DNA of 64,000 bases from Methanomassiliicoccaceae archaeon. Its GTDB lineage: Archaea > Thermoplasmatota > Thermoplasmata > Methanomassiliicoccales > Methanomethylophilaceae. The notes below the pieces were generated by a model. It was not told the DNA's origin and ran no database searches. It was given only the letters and a program-made list of their open reading frames with translations. Location of the stretch: positions 56,148-120,147 of the forward strand of contig JAEEOP010000031.1 in NCBI GenBank assembly GCA_016284295.1. Direction: 5' to 3'. The position numbers were made by a program, and so were the translations under genes. Positions 26,501 through 33,334 of the stretch are shown here, piece after piece (within the stretch, counting starts at the first letter, position 1; each line of letters starts with the position of its first letter).

Positions 26501-28904
26501 GGTCCAGGACGTACCTTGCGTTCTTGATGTCCATGTCGTCCTCCATCACCTCCCTGTATGTCTCCTCGATGACGGGGACGTTCTCCATGTTCCCGAGGGC
26601 TTCGAGCAGGTAGGTGGACCTCATCTGCTGCCTGTTGACGGAGATCGGCCTTCCCATGTAGTTCCTGAGGATCATGAAGCTCCTGGCGGCGGTGTGCCTG
26701 AACCTGAGCTTGAATATCTCCGAGTCCTTCAGCGACTTCCTGAGGATGGTCTCCAGCTCCCCTGCCCTGATCAGTCCCGGGATCTTCGAGATGTCGAAAG
26801 TCCTGGGGCATCCGAGCATGAAGCTGTCGTCGGAGATGGTGACCGATACGTTTGCACCGATCATGTTGGACATCCTGTATGCGTACGCGCGGGACAGGGC
26901 GTCGTTGACCCTGCGCCCGAACGGGAAATGGAATATGAGCTTCTGGTTGCCGGAGGGGTCGATGTACTCCTCCACGGCCAGCTTCCTGTCGTCGGGGATG
27001 AAGCCTGCGACGGCGTCCTGCTCCTTGAAGTACGAGTACACGCTCCTTGCGGACCCCTCGTCCACATCGAACTCCTCGGAGATCCTCTTGATGGCGGACC
27101 TCTCGTCCTCCTTTATCCTGCTGGACATCTCGCGCCTGAACATGGCGACGTCCATGGACAGGTCGAAGCTCCTGGGGAGCATCTCGCCGGCCCATGAGGG
27201 AACGGTGGGCTTCCTTCCGTTGGCCTCCTTGACGTATGCGGTCATGCCCTTGGAGCGGACGAACTCGAACGACCTCCCTCCGAGGACGAAGACGTCCCTC
27301 GGGGACAGCCTCTCGACAAACTTCTCCGACAGCTCTCCTGCCACGGACCCGTGGTTGGTGATGACGCGGTAGTTGGCCTCCTCCGGGATCGTACCGAGGT
27401 TCATGAAGTAGATCATGCGGGAGCCCTTCTTCTTTCCGAACTGCTGCTCCTCCTCGTCGAACCATATCTTGGAATAGACCCCCTCGAAATCGTCCCTGCT
27501 GCCCAGGTAGCGGACCACCTGCATGAAGCTCTCCCACGGGAGGTCGCGGTAGCAGTACGAACCCTTCACGAGGTCGTACGCTTCATGGACGTCCCATCTG
27601 TCGTCCAGACTCATCCCAACGATGGTCTGGGAGAGGACATCGAGACAGTTCTCCGGGATGCCGACACGGTCGATGTCGCCGCGGTGGGCGGCACGGCACA
27701 TGACCGCGCACTCCACCAGGTCGTCCGGATCGAACACGAGCAGCCTTCCCTTGGCGACCTTGCCGAAGCTGTGACCGCTTCTTCCGATCCTCTGCAGACC
27801 CTTGGCGACGCTCTTCGGGGAACCGATCTGACAGACCAGGTCCACCGAACCGATGTCGATGCCGAGCTCCAATGAAGTGGATGATACTACGCACTTGATC
27901 TCGCCATGCTTGAGACGCTCCTCCACATCGAGCCTGATGTCCTTCCCCAGCGAGCTGTGGTGGACCTCGATGTTCTCGAGACCGCGCTCCTTCAGCTTGT
28001 ACACGACGCTCTCCGCTCCGGACCTGGTGTTGGTGAAAACCAGGGTGGTGTCATGCTCGTCGATGAGCTCCTTGAGCGTGTCGTACATCATCGAGTTGAC
28101 GATGTCGGATGAGAGTGTGGTGAGGTCCCTGGTGGGACAGATGACCTGCAGGTCCAACGTCTTCTTGGACCCCGATTCGATGAGCGCCACATCCCTCGCG
28201 GACCCGTCCGGCTCGCAGCCGACCAGATAGGATGCTATAGCCTCTATGGGGGCCAGCGTGGCCGACAGGCCGATGCGGACGAAGTCCGTCTCGCAGTGCC
28301 TGCGCAGACGCTCCAACGTCAATGAAAGGAATGCTCCCCTCTTGGAATCGCAGATGTCGTGGATCTCGTCCAGGATCACCCATTCGACCTTCTTGAACGC
28401 GTCCTTGAACTTGGGAGCGGCGAGGATCAATGCGAGACTCTCCGGGGTCGTGATCAAAATGTGCGGCGGATGGCGGACCATCTTCTGCCTGTCCGCCTGC
28501 GACGTGTCCCCGGACCTGACAGCGACCCTGATGTCGGGGACGTTCATGCCGTGCCTCTCGGCGACCTCCCTCATCTCCGCGAGGGGCGTGTTCAGGTTGC
28601 GGTTGACATCGTTTCCGAGAGCTTTCAACGGCGATACGTAGATGCAGTAGACGCGCTCCTCCAATGTCCCTTCCCTGGCGTAGCGTGTCAGCTCGTTGAT
28701 GATGCTGGTGAATGCCGTGAGGGTCTTACCGGAACCGGTGGGCGACGATACAAGGACGTTCCTTCTCTGATAGATCACAGGTATGGCCTTGGCCTGCGGG
28801 ATGGTGAGGTCGTCATACTTCTCATTGAACCATGTGGAGATGAGAGGCTCCATCATTCCCATGACCTCGTCTTTTGTATAGGTCCTATCTACTTTTTCTA
28901 CCAT
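23544..28904 (-). CDS. Giant Lhr-type ATP-dependent helicase
   Basis: This 1786-residue protein is the largest in the window. The first 850 residues are an Lhr core: Walker A SSPTGSGKT near residue 54, DEIHDICDSKRG near 178, SATLAPIEA near 215, TLVFTNTRSG near 290 and QRIGRSGH near 373, then winged-helix and Lhr-specific beta-sheet segments. The remaining 900 residues add repeated winged-helix-like units and an end resembling the HTH_42/AlkZ-like part of bacterial long Lhr proteins. Archaeal Lhr proteins are usually 850-950 residues and bacterial long ones about 1500, so this is unusually long. Lhr enzymes unwind 3'-tailed DNA:RNA hybrids and are tied to repair. Start at ATG 28904, TAA stop. 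No in-frame interruption. Confidence 0.93.
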   Translation of the reverse strand: MVEKVDRTYTKDEVMGMMEPLISTWFNEKYDDLTIPQAKAIPVIYQRRNVLVSSPTGSGKTLTAFTSIINELTRYAREGTLEERVYCIYVSPLKALGNDVNRNLNTPLAEMREVAERHGMNVPDIRVAVRSGDTSQADRQKMVRHPPHILITTPESLALILAAPKFKDAFKKVEWVILDEIHDICDSKRGAFLSLTLERLRRHCETDFVRIGLSATLAPIEAIASYLVGCEPDGSARDVALIESGSKKTLDLQVICPTRDLTTLSSDIVNSMMYDTLKELIDEHDTTLVFTNTRSGAESVVYKLKERGLENIEVHHSSLGKDIRLDVEERLKHGEIKCVVSSTSLELGIDIGSVDLVCQIGSPKSVAKGLQRIGRSGHSFGKVAKGRLLVFDPDDLVECAVMCRAAHRGDIDRVGIPENCLDVLSQTIVGMSLDDRWDVHEAYDLVKGSYCYRDLPWESFMQVVRYLGSRDDFEGVYSKIWFDEEEQQFGKKKGSRMIYFMNLGTIPEEANYRVITNHGSVAGELSEKFVERLSPRDVFVLGGRSFEFVRSKGMTAYVKEANGRKPTVPSWAGEMLPRSFDLSMDVAMFRREMSSRIKEDERSAIKRISEEFDVDEGSARSVYSYFKEQDAVAGFIPDDRKLAVEEYIDPSGNQKLIFHFPFGRRVNDALSRAYAYRMSNMIGANVSVTISDDSFMLGCPRTFDISKIPGLIRAGELETILRKSLKDSEIFKLRFRHTAARSFMILRNYMGRPISVNRQQMRSTYLLEALGNMENVPVIEETYREVMEDDMDIKNARYVLDLIDIGDMEINLIHYNGTPSPFAHSAILSGFSDIVLMEDRSALLRELHRKVLYRALGDTVREFEFDEDQIIPYYAQKPTRIASKADIPKLLMETGPLQFMRERGRNIYTYTDEDRKTIDEWVRDLIHEGIIGSVFLDESHIMVADEIPYYAAATRKERTLNDTDQMVLGALKEDSTMADIAKSLEVSEDMVIRSLRKLESMYLVARTDISGNRWIFGRVEYPEVNVAEATDRIVMRYLDCFAPASVQEVSYALSLTDEQAHVALESLVANEDVVKGRFLVSENDQYMLKIDHMRLKAGSNNVFSYESVERYRLTKGQHFNSIKEFFDFHGSAGSEIDVYNRVDSFDIDEWYDMRKDGEIQLGRFVRGRVRYVMRDDADRYAAIRVDETSPEDRDLLNVIDGMGMATMRQLVAETGKDKDSVRDSVMRLDRSLQVIRAFSEKEDWGTENTYAVFRPGVPEGDPARDLTVKAIRAYGPIPSSALRYMVGVPLDMIEAYAKESGATEIIVGDGRIPMYVMPDEIPALESVQETEYPLRLLSLFDPDLGSKWAEIAARYGDRWIYPLVKGITIVGALEIWEMSGCIEVRSMDMDSPEMLQDVLGTIDHLMGFYRQKGIDIVRIREILNTDVAEIEDEKKAILEKSGYVFVNGFYAKGDFDPWTMTEEQMISYVFGKQRVSKNNKYSTVAECVAVRGYIRGDQESMTRVAERTTMKKQMEKGYLMKMTLTPSYQGYTDSDHAYLYRAQKGYVPDEDGKALIKLLLAKQPMSKKSIINDSPLSLEHTTQALSELNRMSVIYQDSDSNYNIVEDRGIGQDEATLEIARMHFRDFGMFCAEDLSMFLSSRMSVTRGVLRALEKEGFVKKGFFIKDDPTLRWMLAEDVGKITRRAGDTFVLNTQDNLSVYFRDWIKSETGATRSVIIANNRIVGSFVGKLCASGAKVDDFQGNDRAVRLLKEASQSVGMRLDTQRQRDDDDWDVSEFYMKVNTGA

Positions 28905-28948
28905 CAATAATCATAATCATCATTCGAATGTTCAATAAAACCTTTTTT

Positions 28949-28964
28949 GTTAGGCTAGACTAAC
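28949..28964. promoter_or_regulatory. DtxR-like palindrome between the Lhr and surface-protein genes
   Basis: GTTAGGCTAGACTAAC is a 16-base palindrome with a single mismatched pair. TTAGTCTGAC at 28974-28983 repeats one half. The TTAG-N6-CTAA form resembles known DtxR/IdeR/MntR operators. It lies upstream of both divergent genes, about 100 bases from the start at 29063 and 45 from the start at 28904. Confidence 0.45.
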
Positions 28965-29062
28965 ATCATTTTTTTAGTCTGACAGATGTAGATTATGATG
29001 TCCATAAAAGTACAAACCGGGAGTATAAGGTTTGATATATCCGCGAGGGCAATTCCACGGTC

Positions 29063-29956
29063 ATGGAAAGCAAAGGTCTGGGATCTGCCATATTGATTCT
29101 TGCGCTCCTCGTGGCGTTGGCGCTTTCTGCGCAGGCGCTGTCGGCGGAGGATGATTCTCAGACCGTTGTGACCGAAGAGCCCGAACCAGAGCCGGAGCCC
29201 ATAGAGCACCTGGACGGATACGTCTACGACATACCCGAGCTGAAGGAGCGCGAGGTCATCGCAGGCGTCACCGTGACGACATGGGTGTCCAACGACAGGG
29301 AGTTCGGATCCGCCGTGACCAACGAGGACGGATGGTTCCAGGTCGATTACAACTCCGAGGTGAAGTACATATCCTTCAAGCTCACGGGATACACCATCAA
29401 GGGATGGTGCTCCGAGCTCACCAAAACAGGGGACACCGGGCTGTACACGATCAACCTGAAGGATTCGTCCCAGAAGGATGGCGTGCACCATCTCTACGAC
29501 AGCTCGGGATACACCGTGCTGATATCCCGTACCGATGCCACCGTGTACGGCAACGTGAGCACGCTGATCAACACGACCTCGGTGGGCGTCCCCAACGCGA
29601 ACGTGTCCCTGTCCTATGCGGGAACGACGATCTCCGGCGTGACCGATGCCCACGGGAACTTCACGATAGTCTGCGCCAGCGGGCAGTCGTACAAGCTCAC
29701 CGTCAGCGCCAACGGATTCTACACGCAGACGGTCGATGACGTCACGCCCGGCGCCGGATCCATAGAGCTTGTGATGGTACAGAAGGATCACACGCTGTTC
29801 ATGGACCTCGACCTGGCGCATGCGCTGGCCCTGGTGGGGATGTTCATAACGCTCATCCTCGCGCTGGTTGCGGTGTACCTGATCAAGAGGCCCGAGAAGC
29901 AGGACGGGCTGTTCGTCGTGAACGACATCCCGCCGCTGAAAAAGAAGAAGGAGTGA
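29063..29956 (+). CDS. Surface protein with carboxypeptidase-regulatory-like repeats and C-terminal TM anchor
   Basis: A 297-residue exported protein. It has a signal-like hydrophobic segment at residues 7-27, an acidic EPEPEPEP linker near 40, then two beta-sandwich modules of the carboxypeptidase regulatory/Ig-like type (GYVYDIPE to LKDSS and DATVYGNVSTLINT to LVMVQ), each with the G-x-x-V-T-x-x-G-x-F/W turn (VTNEDGWFQV and VTDAHGNFTI). A TM helix at about 255-277 precedes a lysine-rich cytoplasmic tail. Several N-x-S/T sites occur. It is probably an anchored extracellular display or adhesion protein. A TATA-like element near 29024 (AGTATAAGG) fits a short leader. Confidence 0.8.
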   Translation: MESKGLGSAILILALLVALALSAQALSAEDDSQTVVTEEPEPEPEPIEHLDGYVYDIPELKEREVIAGVTVTTWVSNDREFGSAVTNEDGWFQVDYNSEVKYISFKLTGYTIKGWCSELTKTGDTGLYTINLKDSSQKDGVHHLYDSSGYTVLISRTDATVYGNVSTLINTTSVGVPNANVSLSYAGTTISGVTDAHGNFTIVCASGQSYKLTVSANGFYTQTVDDVTPGAGSIELVMVQKDHTLFMDLDLAHALALVGMFITLILALVAVYLIKRPEKQDGLFVVNDIPPLKKKKE

Positions 29957-29964
29957 TCCTTCCT

Positions 29965-30531
29965 TCAGGGTCTGACCAGAGAGGCGTTGACCTTCTCGTA
30001 GAGGCTGTTGCCGTCCGCATCGATGGCGACGATGAGGGGGCCGAACTTGTTGGTGTCGAACCTCCACAACGCCTCCGCCATACCGAGGTCGAGCCAGTCG
30101 TTGCCGGAGCATCTGTTGAGCCCTTCGGCCAGGCTTATGGCCGCTCCGCCCGTGGCGGCGAGATAGACGCATCCGCATTCCTTCATGGCGTCGACGGTGT
30201 CCTTGGACATGCCTCCCTTGCCGATGATCGCACGAATGTGGAACCTCCTGATGAACTCCGGCTCCAGCTTGTTCATCCTGGCGGATGTCGTGGGTCCTGC
30301 GGCGACGACGTACCATGAGCCGTCGTCCCTCTGGGCCATGATGGGCCCGCAGTGGAACAGGACGGATCCCTCTATGTCCGCGGGGACCTCCTTGCCCTCG
30401 TCGAGATACTTCAGGGCGCGGATATGCATCTCGTCCCTGCCGGTGATGACGGGACCGTTCAGGTAGACGGTGTCGCCGAGCTTGAGCGACCTAACCTTGG
30501 ATTCGTCCAGAGGCGTTGTGAGGGCGATCAG
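29965..30531 (-). CDS. fumB: Fumarate hydratase class I, beta subunit (CTG start)
   Basis: Beta subunit of the two-subunit, oxygen-sensitive [4Fe-4S] fumarase, which hydrates fumarate to malate together with the alpha subunit. The 188 residues match the family, with IALTTPLDE and LKLGDTVYLNG at the start, GPTTSARM near residue 87, the GKGGMSKDT segment near 110 and YLAATGGAA near 131. No ATG, GTG or TTG is suitably placed. A CTG at 30529-30531 overlaps the alpha-subunit TGA (CTGA) and has a GGTGA Shine-Dalgarno match five bases before it, so CTG is the best start. The next in-frame ATG would need about 20 extra residues of antisense-like sequence. Confidence 0.88.
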   Translation of the reverse strand: MIALTTPLDESKVRSLKLGDTVYLNGPVITGRDEMHIRALKYLDEGKEVPADIEGSVLFHCGPIMAQRDDGSWYVVAAGPTTSARMNKLEPEFIRRFHIRAIIGKGGMSKDTVDAMKECGCVYLAATGGAAISLAEGLNRCSGNDWLDLGMAEALWRFDTNKFGPLIVAIDADGNSLYEKVNASLVRP

Positions 30532-31397
30532 AACTTCACCCCCTGGGAGTACTCCACGCCGTTGTCCGTGATCTTGGCGGATGCGCGGCGGGTGGCCCAG
30601 CATCCGATGTTGACGGCCACGGGCAGGCTGGCGGTGTGGCATGCGCACTTCTTGATCCTCACTCCGAGCGCGGTTGTGGAACCGCCCAGGCCCATGGGCC
30701 CGAGACCGGAGCTGTTCAGCGCAACGAAGATGTCCTCCTCCATCTGCCTGAGGACGGGATCGGGGTTCTCCACGTCGATGGGGATGAGCAGCGCCTCCTT
30801 AGCCATGGCGACGCAGACATCTGATGTCCCTCCTATGCCCACCCCGACTATGGTCGGGGGACAGGGACGCCCTCCGGCGTCAAGGACGGAGTCGATGATG
30901 AACTTCTTCACTCCCTCGATGCCGTCTGCGGGGTTGAGCATGGCCAGGCGAGTCATGTTCTCCGAGCCGGCCCCCTTGGGAAGCACTGTGATCTGAGTGA
31001 AATCGTCATCTGTGGGGATGTAATGGATAATTGGCATGCCGGGACCGAGGTTGGAACCGCAGTTCTCGCGTGTGATGGGGTCCACGGTGTTGGGCCTGAG
31101 GGGGATCTCCTTGGTGGCCCTCTCGACCGCCTTGGCGATCGCCTTGCCGATAGATGAATCGAACCTTCCCTTGACATAGAACACGGGTATGCCTGTGTCC
31201 TGACACATGGGCCTGCCGATGTGCTCCGCCTTCTTGACGTTGTCCATGATCGCGCCCAGCTGGGTGTATGCAATCTGGTTCTGTTCCCAACCCGATGCCG
31301 CCTCCATCGCCCACCCGATGTCCTCGGGAAGCTTCGTATTGGCCAAGCGGATGATGTTGTAGACCACGTCCTCGACGGGTTCCGGCAGTTTTATCAT
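30528..31397 (-). CDS. fumA: Fumarate hydratase class I, alpha subunit
   Basis: Alpha subunit of class I fumarase, 289 residues. It carries the cluster cysteines: CQDTGIPVFYV near residue 65, NCGSNLGPGMP near 123 and KKCACHTA near 263. The GVGIGGTSDVC loop near residue 195 is typical. With the beta subunit it serves the partial TCA pathway that many methanogens use for biosynthesis; malic enzyme at 51177 acts on the same metabolite. A TATA-like TGATATAGTT near 31420 makes ATG 31397 nearly leaderless; the longer frame to 31418 was rejected for that reason. Confidence 0.93.
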   Translation of the reverse strand: MIKLPEPVEDVVYNIIRLANTKLPEDIGWAMEAASGWEQNQIAYTQLGAIMDNVKKAEHIGRPMCQDTGIPVFYVKGRFDSSIGKAIAKAVERATKEIPLRPNTVDPITRENCGSNLGPGMPIIHYIPTDDDFTQITVLPKGAGSENMTRLAMLNPADGIEGVKKFIIDSVLDAGGRPCPPTIVGVGIGGTSDVCVAMAKEALLIPIDVENPDPVLRQMEEDIFVALNSSGLGPMGLGGSTTALGVRIKKCACHTASLPVAVNIGCWATRRASAKITDNGVEYSQGVKF

Positions 31398-31481
31398 GAG
31401 GATGCGATAAATTGACAACTATATCAGAGGTTGGATTCACACATCTGGACGACCGCGGTATGCGGCCGGAGTCGTGACCGG

Positions 31482-31949
31482 TCACACGATCATGAATGTG
31501 ATCTTCGCAGTAGGTCTGTCCAGAAGATCGGTGATAGTCTGATCCGGCAGACCCATGATCTTGCCCAGCGGGGTGTAGCTCCAGGAGTTCTCGCCGAAGA
31601 AGAGCACGATGCTGTCGGAACCGTAGAGGAAAATGTCGCCAGGCGAGGATGTGAGACGCCTGTCGTCCGATGGCAAACTCTTTCCCAAGCTGCCGACCTG
31701 CTCGAAACCGCCGTACAGGTTAGTGGATACCGTCAGCCCGCCCTTGGCCAATGCTTTCAACGCATCCACGGACGGATTGTCCTCCCACCGCACATCAACC
31801 TTGGTGCTGCCGATGTACATGACCAGTTCTCCTCCGACATCCTCCGGATCCACTGCCGGGCTCCCCCTCTGACCTTCGCTGAGAACGATCGCTCCGGCGA
31901 CCACAGCCAACACTGCGATAACAATGACCGTCGCAGACAACCATCTCAT
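31482..31949 (-). CDS. Secreted cyclophilin-like domain protein
   Basis: The 155-residue protein has an N-terminal hydrophobic helix at residues 3-24 (signal peptide or anchor) followed by a single cyclophilin-like domain. ELVMYIGSTKVDVRWEDNPS opens the domain, and NLYGGFEQVGSLGKSLP is the hallmark near residue 80, with GDIFLYGSDSIVLFFG near 105. Relatives (TM1367-like, DUF369) share the cyclophilin fold but lack proven prolyl isomerase activity. It is probably an extracytoplasmic protein. A GTG three bases upstream is an alternative start. Confidence 0.8.
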   Translation of the reverse strand: MRWLSATVIVIAVLAVVAGAIVLSEGQRGSPAVDPEDVGGELVMYIGSTKVDVRWEDNPSVDALKALAKGGLTVSTNLYGGFEQVGSLGKSLPSDDRRLTSSPGDIFLYGSDSIVLFFGENSWSYTPLGKIMGLPDQTITDLLDRPTAKITFMIV

Positions 31950-32007
31950 CACGGATCCCTCGGCCGACCATATGGTTAACGGTTCTTAATGCTTCCACTG
32001 CGCCGGT

Positions 32008-33042
32008 TCACGGCACCAGGTACAGGACGTCGTCTATGACCACCGTCTGTACAGAATCCCCCGTTTCATACCCTTCGGGCACCCTGAGGTCGATCGTGGA
32101 GTAGTTGTCCGGGTGGAGCACCTGTATCTCGCTGCCCGATGAACTCACCACGGTGGCCTCCTTCAGGTCCGCGGCCTTCTCGTACAGCTTGATGTCGGTC
32201 ATGTCCGATTTCCTGACGGACTTCTCCCTGAAGTTCATCAGGTCCAGCACACGGCCTCCGTTCCCGGAGACCCTGATCAGCTTGCAGTACCTCCCCTCGT
32301 GGATGACGACATCGCCGACATGGTACTCCGGAAGGCGCACCAGGTAGGTGAGACGGTACATATCCTGCCCGTCCGTGGTCTGTCCCACCAGCTTGGGGGA
32401 CTCCTTCGTCTCGGCGCAGTAGACCTCGGAGAACTCCTTGGACAGGTTCTTCCCGAGGGATATGGACGACAGATAGACGTCGACCCCTCCGGTGACCATC
32501 TCCATCTTGGTGATGAACAGCGACTTGTTGGTCTGCGCCGCCCTGTAAACATAGTCTTCAGTGAACGCCAGGGCCTCCTCCCTCTGCTCGGGGGTCAGGC
32601 CTCCCTTGGCGCCGGTGCGCAGCTGGAGGATCGCCTCGTAGTAGCTGCCGAGCTGCCTGGAGCATCTCCTGCAGACGTTGTTCTTGATGCGGACTATGGT
32701 GGAAGCCTCGTGCTCGGTCATGTAGCCGAGGACGTCGCACTTGGATGTGATCGTCACGGTGTACACGTAAGGGTCCTTGCTGTCCAGCGAGAACTCGGCA
32801 TCGTCCATCAGCTTGACGTCGCCCAGGTGGTCCAACGCATCCCTGGCCGCCTGCTTCACGGCGTCCTCGACATCCATCGCCCTCCACCTCTCGCCGAACA
32901 TGAACTCGCCGCAGTTGGTGCAGACCTTCAGGTCCACGTGATGCGGAAGCCAAGTCAGGCTGCGTCCGTCCAGCCAGCAGTCGATGCACAGCCCGTTGAG
33001 GGACTCCTCGCAATCGCGGCCGCATTTCACGCAGAAGCTCAC
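32008..33042 (-). CDS. nmd3: NMD3-like ribosomal export/assembly factor
   Basis: Archaeal homologue of NMD3, which binds the large ribosomal subunit during assembly (the eukaryotic protein is an export adaptor). The 344-residue protein has an N-terminal zinc domain with four CxxC pairs: CVKCGRDC and CIDC at residues 4-22, CTNCGEF near 39 and CRRCSRQ near 115. The eIF5A-like and OB-like beta domains follow. Start is GTG 33042, whose bases overlap the TGA of the DUF424 gene (GTGA). It is the last gene of a six-gene overlapping operon with MCM. Confidence 0.9.
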   Translation of the reverse strand: MSFCVKCGRDCEESLNGLCIDCWLDGRSLTWLPHHVDLKVCTNCGEFMFGERWRAMDVEDAVKQAARDALDHLGDVKLMDDAEFSLDSKDPYVYTVTITSKCDVLGYMTEHEASTIVRIKNNVCRRCSRQLGSYYEAILQLRTGAKGGLTPEQREEALAFTEDYVYRAAQTNKSLFITKMEMVTGGVDVYLSSISLGKNLSKEFSEVYCAETKESPKLVGQTTDGQDMYRLTYLVRLPEYHVGDVVIHEGRYCKLIRVSGNGGRVLDLMNFREKSVRKSDMTDIKLYEKAADLKEATVVSSSGSEIQVLHPDNYSTIDLRVPEGYETGDSVQTVVIDDVLYLVP

Positions 33043-33329
33043 ATTATCACGACCTGCAGATGCCTTACGCCGTCGATCTCGATGACGCTGTCCTCTGTCG
33101 CATAGCCCTGCTCGATCGCCACGGCGACGGTCTCGGCACCGACGAGGTTCATGATCGTAGCGCTCTTCATGCGCTCTATCAGGACGTCCTTCCCGACGGA
33201 CTCCCCCTTGTAGAATATCTCGCTGACGTCCAGCCTGGAGCGTCCGCTCCTGAACGTCATCCCCACGAGCTTCTCGTCGCAGGCCGCAAGGATCAGGTCG
33301 TCCTCGCCCCTGTGCATCTTGATGAACAT
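33039..33329 (-). CDS. DUF424 family archaeal protein
   Basis: This 96-residue protein is a compact alpha/beta member of DUF424, which in many archaea sits beside NMD3 and translation genes. It begins MFIKMHRGEDDLILAACDE and has a central FYKGESVGKDVLIERMKSA helix and an ANLVGAETV-like strand (MNLVGAETV near residue 58). Function is unknown; the genomic association suggests a part in ribosome assembly or rRNA modification. It starts five bases after mcm and its stop overlaps the nmd3 start. Confidence 0.85.
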   Translation of the reverse strand: MFIKMHRGEDDLILAACDEKLVGMTFRSGRSRLDVSEIFYKGESVGKDVLIERMKSATIMNLVGAETVAVAIEQGYATEDSVIEIDGVRHLQVVIM

Positions 33330-33334
33330 CTCCC

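Noticed and set aside
24877..27537. 886-codon open frame on the minus strand in another frame
   Set aside because: Lies wholly inside the Lhr helicase gene; composition is rich in Arg, Gly, His and Pro with no domain, typical of a high-GC shadow frame.
28955..30316. 453-codon open frame on the minus strand
   Set aside because: Antisense to the surface-protein gene at 29063-29956, which has a signal peptide, TM anchor and domain repeats; also overlaps fumB in another frame.
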